Below are positions 1-9,813 of a stretch of 64,000 nucleotides of DNA, one piece after another. Made by a program: the position numbers and the translations under genes. Under the pieces are notes generated by a model. The model was given only the letters and a program-made list of their open reading frames with translations. It made no database searches and was not told the DNA's origin. The DNA lies in the NCBI RefSeq assembly GCF_031085175.1, contig NZ_JAVHUY010000019.1, positions 62,001-126,000 on the forward strand, in the 5' to 3' direction. How positions within the stretch are numbered: the stretch's first letter is position 1; every line of letters starts with the position of its first letter. Origin of the DNA: Phytohabitans maris. GTDB taxonomy: Bacteria > Actinomycetota > Actinomycetes > Mycobacteriales > Micromonosporaceae.

Positions 1-457
1 CGTGCACGAAGCCGAACTGGCCCTGTGGCTTGAGCGCCTCGAAGACCGGCTCGAGCCGGGCCACGTGCTCCGGGTCGCCGCCGACCATCAACGCGTACCC
101 GTTTTCCAGGCCCCAGACGCCACCGGAGACGCCGACGTCCATGTAGCCGATGCCCTGGTGGCTCAAGCGCTCCGCGCGGGGCGGGTCGTCGCTGAAGCGG
201 GAGTTACCTCCGTCGATGATGAGGTCGCCCTCGCTGAGATACCCCGCCAGCTCCTCGATCGCCGCGTCGGTCACCGCGGACGGCACCATCACCCACACCG
301 CGCGCGGCGGCGTCAAGCGCTCGACCAGCTCGGTCAGGCTGGCGACGTCGCTCACCTCCGGGTTGCGGTCGTATCCGACGACCTCGTGCCCGGCCGTGCG
401 CAACCGGCCGCGCATGTTGCCACCCATCCGGCCAAGGCCAACAAGCCCTAGCTGCAT
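1..457 (-). CDS. gnd: 6-phosphogluconate dehydrogenase, decarboxylating (partial, 3' end outside window)
   Basis: Oxidises and decarboxylates 6-phosphogluconate to ribulose-5-phosphate in the cytosolic pentose phosphate pathway. The minus-strand product begins MQLGLVGLGRMGGNM, a Rossmann dinucleotide-binding GxGxxG with the family's following Met-Gly. It then shows DGGNS and the substrate-binding segment GVSGGVWGLENGYALMVGG. About 152 residues are present; the C-terminal helical domain lies beyond base 1. The ATG at 457 has a purine-rich site (ggggga) just upstream. It lies 46 bases downstream of dnaN on the same strand, the dnaA-dnaN-gnd order known from Streptomyces. The short N-terminal spacing suggests the NAD-type, short-chain subfamily, which is an inference. 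Confidence 0.93.
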   Translation of the reverse strand, partial: MQLGLVGLGRMGGNMRGRLRTAGHEVVGYDRNPEVSDVASLTELVERLTPPRAVWVMVPSAVTDAAIEELAGYLSEGDLIIDGGNSRFSDDPPRAERLSHQGIGYMDVGVSGGVWGLENGYALMVGGDPEHVARLEPVFEALKPQGQFGFVH

Positions 458-503
458 GACTTCGTCCCCCTTGTTGTCCCTGCTCTAACCGCCGGCCAAC
501 CTG

Positions 504-1637
504 CTAGCGGGTTACCCGGATCGGCATGATCAGATAGCGGTAGCCGGGGACAATCTCACCATCCTCGCCGGCCGGAGAGATCACCGCCGGCTTGAAGGCG
601 TCGACGAACGACAGCATCGCCGTGGGGGAACCGAGCGCGGCGAGGCCGTCCAGCAGGTACTGCGGGTTGAAGCCAATGGTCAGCGACTCACCGGTGAAGG
701 CGGCCTCCATCGCCTCGCTGGCCCGGGCCTCCTCGGTGCCACCGGCCTCGACCACGAGACCCTCGTCGCTGAAGCTCAGCAGGACCGGGGTCGTGCGGTC
801 GGCGACCAGGGCGACGCGGCGGACGACCTCGTTGAGGGCGGCGACGGACACCCTGGCCTCGGAATTGTGCGAGGCCGGGAAGAGCGAGCGCACCGGCGGG
901 TAGTTGGCGCCGTCGAGCAGGCGGCTGGTGGTGCGCCGGGCACCGCCGACGAAACCGATCATGCCCTCGCCGGCGCCGCCGTGGGCCAGCGCCATCGTCA
1001 CGTCGCCACCGAGGGGGCCGAGCGTCTTGGCGGTATCGGCGAGCGTGCGGGCCGGCACCAGCGCGTTCATGCTCACGTCCGGGTTTTCCGGCCGCCACTG
1101 CATCTCGCGCATGGCCAGCCGGTAGCGGTCGGTGGCGAGCATGGCCAGCGAGCTGCCGTTGAGCTCGAGGCGCACGCCGGTCATCATCGGCAGCGTCTCG
1201 TCGCGGCCGGCGGCGATCGCGACCTGTGCCACCGCGGAGGCGAACTCGGCCGCGTCGATCGTGCCCGCGCTGTCGGGCATCTCCGGCAGGGTCGGGTAGT
1301 CCTCGACCGGCATGGTGGGGAGCGTGAACCGGGCGCTGCCGCAGACCAGCTCCAGGTGCGCACCGACGGCGGCGATGTCGACCGGCTTGGCGGGCAGCGC
1401 CTTGGTGATCTCGGCGAGCAGGCGGCCGGAGACGAGCGCCGCGCCGTCAGCGTCGCCCTGCACGTCGACGCTCACCTGGCTGGAGACCTCGTAGTCGAAG
1501 CCGGACACGTTGAGCTGTCCCTCTGTCACCCGCATCATCACGCCGGCGAGCACCGGCACCGAAGGCCGATTGGGCAGGCTCTTCGCCGTCCACGCCACGG
1601 CGTCGGCGAGCGCGTCGCGCTCGACTCGGAACTTCAT
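504..1637 (-). CDS. dnaN: DNA polymerase III beta subunit (sliding clamp)
   Basis: Ring-shaped processivity clamp that tethers the replicative polymerase to DNA. The 377-residue product begins MKFRVERDALADAVAWTAKS and ends in YRYLIMPIRVTR, the usual clamp C-terminus, and its length fits the three-domain family. An in-frame upstream extension exists, but the ATG at 1637 is chosen because it has a good ribosome-binding site (ggaggc) and gives the family's conserved N-terminus. It lies downstream of dnaA across oriC, transcribed away from it, as in other actinobacteria. Confidence 0.97.
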   Translation of the reverse strand: MKFRVERDALADAVAWTAKSLPNRPSVPVLAGVMMRVTEGQLNVSGFDYEVSSQVSVDVQGDADGAALVSGRLLAEITKALPAKPVDIAAVGAHLELVCGSARFTLPTMPVEDYPTLPEMPDSAGTIDAAEFASAVAQVAIAAGRDETLPMMTGVRLELNGSSLAMLATDRYRLAMREMQWRPENPDVSMNALVPARTLADTAKTLGPLGGDVTMALAHGGAGEGMIGFVGGARRTTSRLLDGANYPPVRSLFPASHNSEARVSVAALNEVVRRVALVADRTTPVLLSFSDEGLVVEAGGTEEARASEAMEAAFTGESLTIGFNPQYLLDGLAALGSPTAMLSFVDAFKPAVISPAGEDGEIVPGYRYLIMPIRVTR

Positions 1638-2353
1638 GCCTGTGCCTCCGCGTCGACTCGGTGGTGTGGCGGGCCTGCACCGTGAGCCAGGCACAGAACC
1701 GCCCTACCGACCATAGGGCTCCCCGGCCGGCGGCGTACGCCCGCCCCCGGTGGTTTGCCCGATCAGATACCAAGGTTGGCCCGGCGGGAGCCGGTCCACA
1801 GAACGCACAACGCTGGTGATTGGTTTTTGTTGTCTTAGAAGGATCAAGTTCATCGTCTTCATAGGGCCTGTGTGAACTGTGGAAGAGTGCCGTCTTCCCT
1901 GGCCAGGCGGTTATCCACCGGTGGTTTGACTGTGGAGAAGCGGGGTATGAAGCGGGCCTTCCGTCCACAGCTTCGCGATCGAGCAACAGTTGTCCACGTC
2001 TGTCCACCGGTCATCCACCGGCTATCCCCCGGGTTTCTCCCCAGTGTGTGGAGAGCGTGGTGGGGCTCCACCACGACTTTTCCCCAGAACCTTCAACACC
2101 TCGTACACACCCGGTCCATCGGTCGTGGACGAGGTTGTTACCCGCCGTACACGTCCACAGCGATTTCCCCAGGAGTTGTCCACAGGTTGTGGGTAACCCT
2201 TCGCAAGAACACAAGGGGTTGTCCACCGACAGTGGACACAGCGTGTGGACGCATGTGGATGGGTGTGGAAAGCCGACGTTCGGCCAGGACTTGCGGGCAC
2301 GGCTGTGCGTCCCCCGCCCTGAGGACGGTGGCTCGGTCGCCCGTGGCGGGGCG
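1638..2353. other. oriC: Chromosomal replication origin oriC
   Basis: The 716-bp dnaA-dnaN gap is dense in 9-mer DnaA boxes on both strands. An exact TTGTCCACA lies at 2176-2184. Near matches include 1911-1919 (TTATCCACC), 1990-1998, 2000-2008, 2011-2019 and 2219-2227. Reverse-strand copies lie at 1931-1939, 2188-2196, 2244-2252, 2254-2262 and 2264-2272. The dnaN-proximal stretch 1809-1865 is visibly richer in A/T and is the best candidate for the unwinding element. Location, box density and TTGTCCACA-type boxes match high-GC actinobacterial origins. The exact functional limits are not visible. Confidence 0.93.
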
Positions 2354-4129
2354 TCAGGAGTTCTGCTTGATCCGGTTTGTCAGCTCGGCGATCTGGTTGT
2401 ACAGCGAGCGGCGCTCGGCCATCTGCTGACGGATCTTCCGGTCGGCGTGCATCACCGTGGTGTGGTCGCGGCCGCCGAAGGCCTGCCCGATGCGGGGCAG
2501 CGACAGGTCGGTGAGCTCGCGGCACAGGTACATGGCGACCTGGCGGGCGTTGACGAGCACCCGCGAGCGCGAGTGGCCGCGCAGGTCCTCCAGGCTCACG
2601 CCGAAGTAGTCGGCCGTCGACACCATGATCTGGTCGGCTGTGATCTCGGGGCCCGAGCCGTCCGGGATGAAGTCGCGCAGCACCTCTTCGGCCAGCGACA
2701 GCTCGACCGCGGAGCGGGTCAGCGAGGCGAACGCGGTCACCCGGATGAGCGCGCCCTCAAGCTCGCGGATCGAGTTGGCGATCCGCGACGCGATGAACTC
2801 CAGCACATCCGGCGGCGCGAACAGCCGCTCCTGCGCCGCCTTCTTCTGGAGGATCGCGATGCGGGTCTCCAGGTCCGGCGGCTGGATGTCGGCGAGCAGC
2901 CCCCACTCGAAGCGCGTGCGCAGCCGGTCTTCCAGCGTCGCGAGCTGCTTGGGCGAGCGGTCGGACGTGATGACGATCTGCTTGTTGGCGTTGTGGAGCG
3001 TGTTGAACGTATGGAAGAACTCCTCCTGCGTCCGCTCCCGGTTTTCCAGGAACTGGATGTCGTCGATCAGGAGGATGTCGACGTCCCGGTAGCGGCGCTG
3101 GAAGGCGCTGGTCTTGTCATCGCGCAGCGAGTTGATGAAGTCGTTGGTGAACTCTTCGGTCGAGACGTACCGCACCGAGCGGGCGTTGCCGAGCGTGGTG
3201 GCGTAGTGGCCGATCGCGTGCAGCAGGTGCGTCTTGCCCAGCCCCGAGCTGCCGTAGATGAACAGCGGGTTGTACGCCTTCGCCGGCGACTCGGCGACCG
3301 CGACCGCCGCGGCGTGGGCGAAGCGGTTGGACGAGCCGATGACGAACGTCTCGAACATGTACTTCGGGTTGAGCCGGTTGCCGCCGGACTCGGTACCCCC
3401 GCCGGGCCGGCGGTCGTCGCGGGCCGGACCGCCCGGGCGGTGGTCGAGCCCCGCGGCGCCCCGGTCGGGCATCGTGGCGGCGCGGCCGGGGCCGCTGTCC
3501 GGGCCGGTGTCGTGGCGCAGGTCACGGGTGGTCGGCTCGTCGCGGCGGGTGAGGTCGGGATGGTGCATGTCGTCCCGGTAGTCGGGAACGACCTCCGCGT
3601 GCACCGAAAGCCGGTCGGTCTCGCCGTGCGGGTCGGTCGCCTGCCGTGGCGCGCTGAAGAGCGCGGTCGGCTCGTCTTCCGGATCGCGCGCCATGGGCAC
3701 CGAGGCGGAACCGGTCGCCGTCGCGGCGGCCGGTGAGATCGGATGCTGCGCCGAGCCGGTGGGCTCCTCCTCCACGAAGTCGCCGTCGAACCCGTCGGCG
3801 GTCGCGTCGAGGTCGGCCGGGCTGCCGTAGATCGTGCCGGACGGTCGGCCCTGTCCGTCTTCCGACGGGCGGATCGTCACGGCCACCTGGATCGGCCGGC
3901 CCAGCCGGCGGGAGAGCGCGTCGGTGATCGCCGGGCGCAGGCGGGACTCGATGACGTCACGGGTGAAGGCGTCCGGTACGGAGAGCAGCGCGATGTCCTC
4001 GACGATGGCGCCCAGCCGGGTCAGCCGGAGGTACGCGCGCTGCTGTGCCGAGACGATCTCGTCCGCCAGCTCCTCGGTCGCCGCCATCCAGACGACGGCC
4101 AGATCGTTCTCGGCCACCCCTCGCGCCAC
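2354..4129 (-). CDS. dnaA: Chromosomal replication initiator DnaA
   Basis: AAA+ ATPase that binds DnaA boxes and opens oriC. The 591-residue product has an N-terminal domain I (about 1-85) and a long, low-complexity, acidic and Pro/Arg-rich domain II (about 90-250). The AAA+ domain follows, with Walker A GSSGLGKT at 293-300 and Walker B ILLIDD near 352. The C-terminal DNA-binding domain carries the DnaA signature [10 protein letters not shown]. The long linker explains a size above the roughly 450-500 residues of most bacterial homologues and resembles Streptomyces DnaA. The GTG at 4129 and a second in-frame GTG at 4117 are both possible starts. Two perfect DnaA boxes lie just upstream, suggesting autoregulation. 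Confidence 0.97.
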   Translation of the reverse strand: MARGVAENDLAVVWMAATEELADEIVSAQQRAYLRLTRLGAIVEDIALLSVPDAFTRDVIESRLRPAITDALSRRLGRPIQVAVTIRPSEDGQGRPSGTIYGSPADLDATADGFDGDFVEEEPTGSAQHPISPAAATATGSASVPMARDPEDEPTALFSAPRQATDPHGETDRLSVHAEVVPDYRDDMHHPDLTRRDEPTTRDLRHDTGPDSGPGRAATMPDRGAAGLDHRPGGPARDDRRPGGGTESGGNRLNPKYMFETFVIGSSNRFAHAAAVAVAESPAKAYNPLFIYGSSGLGKTHLLHAIGHYATTLGNARSVRYVSTEEFTNDFINSLRDDKTSAFQRRYRDVDILLIDDIQFLENRERTQEEFFHTFNTLHNANKQIVITSDRSPKQLATLEDRLRTRFEWGLLADIQPPDLETRIAILQKKAAQERLFAPPDVLEFIASRIANSIRELEGALIRVTAFASLTRSAVELSLAEEVLRDFIPDGSGPEITADQIMVSTADYFGVSLEDLRGHSRSRVLVNARQVAMYLCRELTDLSLPRIGQAFGGRDHTTVMHADRKIRQQMAERRSLYNQIAELTNRIKQNS

Positions 4130-4636
4130 CCCCTTCGCCGTCCGCGCCCCGGGCTACCCCGCTGCCCGCCGGTCGTTGTCCACAAGTTATCCACAGCCTG
4201 TGTACCGACTGCCCGTGTCCTGACCGATTGTGGCTCCCCGCTCGACACCCCAGCGGAACTCGCTCGGCCTGCGACGACGCTGGAGCGGGTACACCGTGCC
4301 GAACGACTGACTGCCTCGTCCGGTTTTGCACCGATATGTAGCGACAGTGACCCTCTGACGCGGACCGGCAATCGGGCACGCTAACAGCGTTGTCCACAAC
4401 CCTTCAACCGCTGTCCACACCGGTTCGTTCTCGGTGGCCGCGAAACCGCGCATTGAGGCCACTGCCGACCGTGATGCCGGGAGCACACCGTGTTTCGGAA
4501 ACCGTTTTCGATGCGCTGGCCGCCCGCCCGTTTGACGCTCATTGCCGGCCTGCGTAAGCTTGAGCGGCTGCTCCGTGGCCTGACGGAGTGCCCTCTGCTG
4601 AGCAAAAGCACCCGGTAGTGAAGACGGAGATTAGAC
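4130..4636. promoter_or_regulatory. dnaA-rpmH divergent intergenic region with DnaA boxes
   Basis: About 500 bp between the divergent dnaA and rpmH genes. It contains two adjacent perfect DnaA boxes, TTGTCCACA at 4176-4184 and TTATCCACA at 4187-4195, about 50 bp upstream of dnaA. A second group lies at 4390-4398 (TTGTCCACA) and 4411-4419 (CTGTCCACA). The first pair is well placed for DnaA autorepression. The region must also hold the rpmH-rnpA promoter. No reading frame here looks like a gene. Confidence 0.75.
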
Positions 4637-4774
4637 GTGAGCAAGCGCACCTATCAGCCGAACAACCGCCGGCGTGCCAAGACCCACGGTTTCCGGCTGC
4701 GCATGCGCACCCGTGCCGGCCGTGCCATCATCTCCTCCCGCCGTTCAAAGGGCCGCACCCGCCTGTCGGCCTGA
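4637..4774 (+). CDS. rpmH: 50S ribosomal protein L34
   Basis: Small basic protein of the large ribosomal subunit. The 45-residue product begins [19 protein letters not shown], the universally conserved L34 start, and ends [12 protein letters not shown]. It starts at a GTG. It is the first gene of the rpmH-rnpA-yidD-yidC-jag-rsmG cluster, divergent from dnaA, and has the family's normal length. The identity is unambiguous from the sequence. Confidence 0.98.
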   Translation: MSKRTYQPNNRRRAKTHGFRLRMRTRAGRAIISSRRSKGRTRLSA

Positions 4775-4805
4775 GCCTGGCGGGCAGGTCGAAGGTGAGG
4801 CAGTC

Positions 4806-5222
4806 GTGCTGGCCGCGGCGCAGCGACTGCGGCGCAGCAGCGACTTCGCCGCAGCGGTCCGGGGTGGCCGCCGCGCCGGCCGCGGATCCGTGGTCGTCCA
4901 CCTGACCGTCCCACCGCAGCCCGAGCTTTCCGAGCCGGCGCGTTCCGAGGAGTCCTCGGTGCGCGCCGGCTTCGTCGTCTCCAAGGCCGTCGGCGGCGCA
5001 GTGACGCGCAACACGGTTCGCCGCCGGCTGCGCCACCTCGTCCGCGACCGCCTCGCCGGATTGCCGGCGGGGAGCGTCCTCGTCGTGCGGGCCCAGCCCG
5101 GTGCCGCCACCGCGCCGTACGAGCGGCTCGGCGCCGACCTGGACGCCGCGCTCGCCGCCGCCCGATCACCCTTCCGCGGCCGCGGTGGTGGTAACGGGCA
5201 GAAAGGGCGCGCCCGTGGGTGA
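4806..5222 (+). CDS. rnpA: Ribonuclease P protein component
   Basis: Protein cofactor of RNase P, which removes 5' leaders from tRNA precursors. The 138-residue product begins [14 protein letters not shown] and carries [25 protein letters not shown], here split as the substrate-contact strand RAGFVVSK and the RNR-type motif [10 protein letters not shown]. The GTG start at 4806 is chosen because longer versions would run into rpmH and lose the typical N-terminus. It lies 31 bp after rpmH, and its end overlaps the yidD start by 8 bp, indicating co-translation. Confidence 0.95.
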   Translation: MLAAAQRLRRSSDFAAAVRGGRRAGRGSVVVHLTVPPQPELSEPARSEESSVRAGFVVSKAVGGAVTRNTVRRRLRHLVRDRLAGLPAGSVLVVRAQPGAATAPYERLGADLDAALAAARSPFRGRGGGNGQKGRARG

Positions 5223-5520
5223 CGAGCAGCACGGCCACCAGACTGCCGGTGCACGGCCCGGGATCGCGGCCCGGGTGCTGACGGCGCTGGTCATCGCGTA
5301 CCGTCGTTGGATAAGCGCGGCATTGCCGGCGCGCTGCCGGTTCTATCCGTCATGTAGTGCGTACGCCTTGGAGGCCATCGCCACACACGGCGCCCTACGG
5401 GGGACCGGCCTCGCGACCTGGCGGTTGCTGCGCTGCCACCCGTTCCACCCCGGCGGGTACGATCCCGTGCCCCCACCCAAGAGCCACCGTCGTGCCGATG
5501 TGACTGGAGCCCCGAATTGA
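5215..5520 (+). CDS. yidD: Membrane protein insertion efficiency factor YidD
   Basis: Small membrane-associated protein that helps YidC/Sec-dependent insertion. The 101-residue product contains the family core [20 protein letters not shown], followed by AYALEAI and the C-terminal [13 protein letters not shown] block. Three conserved cysteines are visible. The GTG at 5215 overlaps the rnpA stop by 8 bp and gives a normal length; an upstream in-frame extension lies inside rnpA. Its TGA stop overlaps the TTG start of yidC. Confidence 0.93.
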   Translation: MGDEQHGHQTAGARPGIAARVLTALVIAYRRWISAALPARCRFYPSCSAYALEAIATHGALRGTGLATWRLLRCHPFHPGGYDPVPPPKSHRRADVTGAPN

Positions 5521-6527
5521 GTCTCGACTGGATCTACTGGGCGATCTCGTGGATCCTGCTGCGCTGGCATTCGCTGTGGGAAACGATCGGCGTCCCGGAT
5601 GGCACCTTCCTGGGCACCAACTGGGCGTGGATTCTCTCGATCATCTTCCTCGTGGTCACCGTCCGGGTGATCCTCTTCCCGATCTTCGTCCGGCAGATCA
5701 AGTCGCAGCGTGCCATGCAGGCGCTGCAGCCCCAGGTCAAGGCCCTCCAGGAAAAGCACAAGGGTGACCGGGAGACGCTCCAGAAAGAGATGATGGAGCT
5801 CTACCGGAAGGAGAAGGCCAATCCGCTCATGGGCTGCCTGCCCATGTTCCTGCAGATCCCGGTCTTCCTCGGCCTCTTCCATGTGCTCCGCCGGCTCGAT
5901 CCGGTGCAGTCGCTCAACACCACCCTCTACGGCTGGAAGCACGAGCAGTGGCAGAGCGCGGTGCACGCGAAGCTCTTCACCGCGCCGATCGCCGCGCAGT
6001 TCGGCTCGTCGACCGCCGAGCTCGAGGGCATGGGTGCCAACGGCACCACCGTAAAGATCATCGCGGCCATCCTGGTCGCCATCATGATCACGACGACCTA
6101 CCTCACCAGCCGCCAGATGATCCTCAAGACCGGCTGGGCCGAAGACCCGCAGCAGCGCATGATCCAGCGGCTGATGCTCTACGGCATCCCGGCCTCGCTG
6201 CTCGTTTCCGGCGCCATCTTCCCGATCGGCGTGATCATCTACTGGGTGACCAACAACCTCTTCACCCTCGGCCAGCAGCAGTGGGTGCTCCGCAAGTACC
6301 CGCCGCCGGTGATCAACAACAAGAGCGGCAAGGCGGTCCCCGGACCGTCCGCGCGCAAGGCGACCGCGCCCAAGGCGCAGGAGAAGCCGAGCCGGCTCAG
6401 CCGTTCCAAGGCGAACGGTGCGGTCCAGGACACCAAGCCGGCGGTCGACGGCCGGGCCCTCGCGCCCAAGCCCGGCGCCAAGCCGGTCAATCCCAAGAAG
6501 CGCAAGCCCGCCAAGCGCCAGGGTTGA
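5517..6527 (+). CDS. yidC: Membrane protein insertase YidC/Oxa1
   Basis: Integrates proteins into the cytoplasmic membrane alone or with SecYEG. The 336-residue product begins at a TTG (5517) overlapping the yidD stop. It has the short Gram-positive form without a large extracytoplasmic domain. Hydrophobic segments cover roughly residues 3-20, 37-58, 110-130, 175-200 and 220-245, and a charged hairpin ([20 protein letters not shown]) follows the second. The last 80 residues form a basic Lys/Ala/Pro tail ending [10 protein letters not shown], likely ribosome-contacting. A strong hairpin follows the stop. Confidence 0.96.
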   Translation: MSLDWIYWAISWILLRWHSLWETIGVPDGTFLGTNWAWILSIIFLVVTVRVILFPIFVRQIKSQRAMQALQPQVKALQEKHKGDRETLQKEMMELYRKEKANPLMGCLPMFLQIPVFLGLFHVLRRLDPVQSLNTTLYGWKHEQWQSAVHAKLFTAPIAAQFGSSTAELEGMGANGTTVKIIAAILVAIMITTTYLTSRQMILKTGWAEDPQQRMIQRLMLYGIPASLLVSGAIFPIGVIIYWVTNNLFTLGQQQWVLRKYPPPVINNKSGKAVPGPSARKATAPKAQEKPSRLSRSKANGAVQDTKPAVDGRALAPKPGAKPVNPKKRKPAKRQG

Positions 6528-6533
6528 CGCGAC

Positions 6534-6564
6534 CGGTGCCCGCCGGCTTGGCCGGCGGGCACCG
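6534..6564 (+). terminator. Strong hairpin between yidC and jag
   Basis: A perfect 14-bp inverted repeat, 6534-6547 (CGGTGCCCGCCGGC) and 6551-6564, has a 3-nt loop and starts 6 bp after the yidC stop. No T-run follows. It could therefore be an attenuating or RNA-stabilising hairpin rather than a full intrinsic terminator. Confidence 0.55.
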
Positions 6565-6697
6565 TGGCGCTCCCCCGGCGGCCGCGAACGCGGCCCCCCA
6601 CAACAGACGTGCCCGTGGACGCAGGCAACCTTTCGCCCGCCGCGGGAAACCAGCGGACCGGAGACGGTCCAGCCGAACGAGTACGGAGATGAGACCG

Positions 6698-7279
6698 GTG
6701 ACCGACACCAGCGTTCCCCAGACCGACCAGTCCCTCGACGACGAGCTGGACGCCAAGACGGAAGCGGTCGAGGACGAGGAGGACGACGAGAAGGAGGCGG
6801 AAGCCGCCCCCAGCGACACGGATCTCTTCCGGCAGAGCGAGATCGCCGCGGACTACGTGGAAGGCCTCCTGGACATCCTCGACTACGACGGCGACATCGA
6901 TGAGCTGGTCTCCGCCGGCCGGCCGGTGGTCGAGGTGGTCGGCGGCCGGCTGCAGCCGCTGGTCGGCCAGCGCGGCGCCACGCTCGAAGCGCTCCAGGAG
7001 CTGACCCGGCTGGCCGTGTTCCGGCAGACCGGTACCCCCAGCCGCCTGCTGCTCGACGTCGGCGGCTACCGGGCCAACCGGCGCAAGGAGCTCGCCGCCG
7101 TCGCGAAGAACGCGGTGGAGAAGGTGAAGGAGTACGGCGAGCCCGTGCGCCTGGAGGCGATGTCCGCGTTCGAGCGCAAGTGCGTGCACGACGTGGTCAA
7201 CGCGCTCGCCGGCGTCGAGAGCGAGTCGGAGGGCGTGGAGCCCAACCGGCGGATCGTCGTGCGACCGGTCGCCGACTAG
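6698..7279 (+). CDS. jag: RNA-binding protein Jag/KhpB (KH and R3H domains)
   Basis: Single-stranded-nucleic-acid-binding protein linked to cell division and RNA regulation (KhpB/EloR family). The 193-residue product has an acidic N-terminus ([14 protein letters not shown]). A KH-like domain follows at about 75-130 ([20 protein letters not shown]), then an R3H domain near the end with the Arg-x3-His-like [13 protein letters not shown]. The GTG at 6698 is preferred because GGAG at 6685-6688 lies 9 bp upstream. The ATG at 6689 touches that site and is less likely. Four bases separate it from rsmG. It lacks the Jag-N domain of firmicute homologues. Confidence 0.88.
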   Translation: MTDTSVPQTDQSLDDELDAKTEAVEDEEDDEKEAEAAPSDTDLFRQSEIAADYVEGLLDILDYDGDIDELVSAGRPVVEVVGGRLQPLVGQRGATLEALQELTRLAVFRQTGTPSRLLLDVGGYRANRRKELAAVAKNAVEKVKEYGEPVRLEAMSAFERKCVHDVVNALAGVESESEGVEPNRRIVVRPVAD

Positions 7280-7283
7280 CCGC

Positions 7284-8045
7284 GTGTCCAGCGATACCCC
7301 TTCCGGCCCGGGTGGTTTCCCACCCGGGCCGTTGCCTGTGGCCGCTCGCGCCGTCTTCGGCGATCGGCTCGACCTCGCCGTCGCCTACGGCGAGCTGCTC
7401 GCGACCGAAGGCGTGGTCCGTGGACTCATCGGCCCGCGGGAGGCGCCGCGGATCTGGGACCGCCATCTGCTCAACTGTGCGGTGGTGGCGGAGTTGATCC
7501 CGCCGGGCGCTTCTGTCGTAGACGTGGGGTCTGGTGCCGGTTTGCCCGGTATCGTGCTTGCTGTGGCCCGGCCCGACCTCACGGTTACCCTGGTCGAGCC
7601 ACTGGCACGACGGACCGCCTTCCTGGCGGAGGTGGTGACGGAGCTCGACCTCGACCGGACCGTGGAGGTGGTCCGGGCGCGGGCCGAGGAGGTCGCCGGG
7701 AGGAGTCCCGCCGACATCGTCACCGCTCGGGCGGTTGCGCCACTCGACCGGCTCGCTGGCTGGTGTCTACCCCTCGCCGCCATCGGTGGGCGGCTGCTCG
7801 CGCTCAAGGGCGCGTCAGCCGCCGACGAGGTGACGGCACACCGCGACGCGATCGGTCGACTGGGCGGTGCCACGCCGGTCGTACGGCGATGCGGGGTCGG
7901 TCTCGTCGACCCGCCGACGACCGTCGTGGAGATCGTCCGGGAGCGGGTGGTCGGGCCGGCACGGATGAAGGCATCGCGGGGGGCGAGCCGCCGGTCTACA
8001 TCGGACGGTGGCACCGCGCGCGGGGGTAGAGCGCGGAGGGGTTAG
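7284..8045 (+). CDS. rsmG: 16S rRNA (guanine527-N7)-methyltransferase
   Basis: Methylates G527 of 16S rRNA using S-adenosylmethionine; loss gives low-level streptomycin resistance in other species. The 253-residue product shows the family segment [19 protein letters not shown] and the SAM-binding glycine loop [16 protein letters not shown] (about 73-88). It then has [12 protein letters not shown] and an ARAVAPL strand. The GTG start lies 4 bp after jag. The last 30 residues are a basic tail beyond the domain. It sits in its usual place before parA. Confidence 0.95.
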   Translation: MSSDTPSGPGGFPPGPLPVAARAVFGDRLDLAVAYGELLATEGVVRGLIGPREAPRIWDRHLLNCAVVAELIPPGASVVDVGSGAGLPGIVLAVARPDLTVTLVEPLARRTAFLAEVVTELDLDRTVEVVRARAEEVAGRSPADIVTARAVAPLDRLAGWCLPLAAIGGRLLALKGASAADEVTAHRDAIGRLGGATPVVRRCGVGLVDPPTTVVEIVRERVVGPARMKASRGASRRSTSDGGTARGGRARRG

Positions 8046-8327
8046 ATGGTCGGGCGGCCACGGACTGTCGGTGTCGGATGGCCGCCGGACGCGGTGCCAA
8101 TCTTTGGCGGCGTGCTGAGGCGTGTATGCGGCTTTCTCCTGTATGTCGTACCGCCGCGGGGTGCAAGACGGGCTCACGTGTCGGACACCAATGGCCTCTC
8201 GCGCCCATCGGCCGTAGGCTGGCCGCGCGTCGATAGTGTGGAACCGGCGGCGGCTCCTGTGTGGCAGCATCCCCCGCTGCCCGTCGGGCCGCACACATCG
8301 CCGGGGCATCTGGGCGCGAGTGCTGTT

Positions 8328-9779
8328 ATGGCCGACCCATCCGAAGTGGACAGGGATGACACGGTGCAGGACAACGGTAGGTACGACGATTCGGGGTTGA
8401 GCCACCCCGGTGGCTACCGCGCGGGCGGTGCCGCTGTTTCACGTGGAACCGACTACGAGGGCTGGTCCGTCGGCCGGGGCGTTTCCGGGTATGGAAATAC
8501 GCCGATGGTGGGACAGGACGAGGCCGATCCGCACGCCGTGCCGCAGCCGCGGGCCGGTAGCGGGTACGACCGCTCTGCCCGCCACGACGGCGAGCCGGGT
8601 CCGGCCACCGGGAGGTCAGCAGTGCCAGAGCGTTCGCCCCAGCCACCGACGGGCTACCCGACCGGCGCGCCCGAGGATCCGCATCGCCGCCCGGCACCGT
8701 CGCCGCGTCCACAGCCGTCGCCGGCCCCCTCCCCCTCCCCCTCGGGTGCCCCCGCTCGCGCTACGGCGTCGGTCAAGCCCGTCTCCGGCGCCGCGCCGTC
8801 GCCCACTTCGGCGCCACCTGCCGACACGCCCGCGCCGGCGACCAGTACTTATGGTGAGGAAGGTGGGGTTGACGCGTACGTTTCACGTGAAACCCCGTCG
8901 CGTGAAGAGGATGATCCACCGTTGGCTATGGAGGCAATGCGCGCAGTCCAGATCCTGAACCCGAGCGGCGAGGTCACCATGCCCCGCCCGGCCCGGCCGA
9001 GGATCATGTGCGTGGCAAACCAGAAGGGCGGCGTCGGTAAGACCACGACCACCGTAAACCTGGCCGTGGCGCTCGCCCTCCACGGCAACCGGGTGCTGGT
9101 GGTCGACCTCGACCCGCAGGGCAACGCCTCCACCGGGCTCAACGTGCCGCACCACGCCGGCATCCCGGACGTGTACGACTGCCTGATCGACAACGTGCCG
9201 CTGTCGGACGTCGCCCAAGCGGTCGAGGGCATCCCGAACCTCTGGTGCGTACCCGCGACGATCGACCTCGCCGGCGCCGAGATCGAGCTCGTCTCGGTCG
9301 TGGCCCGCGAGTCGCGGCTGGCCCGCGCGATCGCCGCTCACCCGGAGACGTTCGACTACGTCTTCATCGACTGCCCGCCCTCACTAGGTCTGCTGACGGT
9401 CAATGCCTTGGTCGCAGCCCAGGAGGTGCTGATCCCGATCCAGTGCGAGTACTACGCGCTGGAGGGCCTCAACCAGCTGATCAACAACATCAACCTCGTC
9501 AAGCAGCACCTGAACCCGACGCTCGACGTCTCCACCATCCTGTTGACCATGTACGACCGCCGCACCCGCCTGGCCGACGCCGTCGAGCAGGACGTGCGCA
9601 ACCACTTCGGCGACAAGGTGCTGCAGGCGGTCATCCCGCGAAACGTCCGCGTCTCCGAGGCGCCCAGCTACGGCCAGTCGGTCATGACCTACGATCCCGG
9701 TTCGCGAGGTGCCACGAGCTACTTCGAGGCGGCTCAGGAGATCGCGGAGCGTGGGGTCAAACTGGGAGGAGCGGCGTGA
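8328..9779 (+). CDS. parA: Chromosome partitioning ATPase ParA
   Basis: Walker-type ATPase that moves ParB-parS complexes. With the ATG at 8328 the product is 483 residues. About 200 residues are a Pro/Ala/Ser-rich, disordered N-terminal extension. The ATPase domain then has the deviant Walker A KGGVGKTTT (K233), VDLDPQGNAST and FIDCPPSLGLL. The start is uncertain: an ATG at 8505 is also in frame, and neither has a strong ribosome-binding site. The gene carries one parS fully within the reading frame and a second near the chosen start. The frame upstream to 8046 reads like non-coding DNA and probably holds the promoter. Confidence 0.9.
   Translation: MADPSEVDRDDTVQDNGRYDDSGLSHPGGYRAGGAAVSRGTDYEGWSVGRGVSGYGNTPMVGQDEADPHAVPQPRAGSGYDRSARHDGEPGPATGRSAVPERSPQPPTGYPTGAPEDPHRRPAPSPRPQPSPAPSPSPSGAPARATASVKPVSGAAPSPTSAPPADTPAPATSTYGEEGGVDAYVSRETPSREEDDPPLAMEAMRAVQILNPSGEVTMPRPARPRIMCVANQKGGVGKTTTTVNLAVALALHGNRVLVVDLDPQGNASTGLNVPHHAGIPDVYDCLIDNVPLSDVAQAVEGIPNLWCVPATIDLAGAEIELVSVVARESRLARAIAAHPETFDYVFIDCPPSLGLLTVNALVAAQEVLIPIQCEYYALEGLNQLINNINLVKQHLNPTLDVSTILLTMYDRRTRLADAVEQDVRNHFGDKVLQAVIPRNVRVSEAPSYGQSVMTYDPGSRGATSYFEAAQEIAERGVKLGGAA
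8435..8450. promoter_or_regulatory. parS: parS site 1 (one mismatch)
   Basis: TGTTTCACGTGGAACC matches the parS consensus TGTTTCACGTGAAACA except for one core base and the last base. It lies inside parA if that gene starts at 8328, or just upstream if it starts at 8505. In frame it encodes Val-Ser-Arg-Gly-Thr. Confidence 0.75.
8879..8894. promoter_or_regulatory. parS: parS site 2, inside parA
   Basis: CGTTTCACGTGAAACC contains the perfect 14-bp palindromic core GTTTCACGTGAAAC (8880-8893). In the parA frame it encodes Val-Ser-Arg-Glu-Thr in the disordered linker just before the ATPase domain, so ParB is expected to load within the gene of its partner. Confidence 0.9.
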
Positions 9780-9813
9780 GGCAGCCGTTCGTCGATGATC
9801 GGGAGAGTGCGGC

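Noticed and set aside
2048-3736. Long open frame antisense to dnaA running through oriC
   Set aside because: It mirrors the codon structure of dnaA and reads as Arg/Val-rich sequence; dnaA is unambiguous on the other strand.
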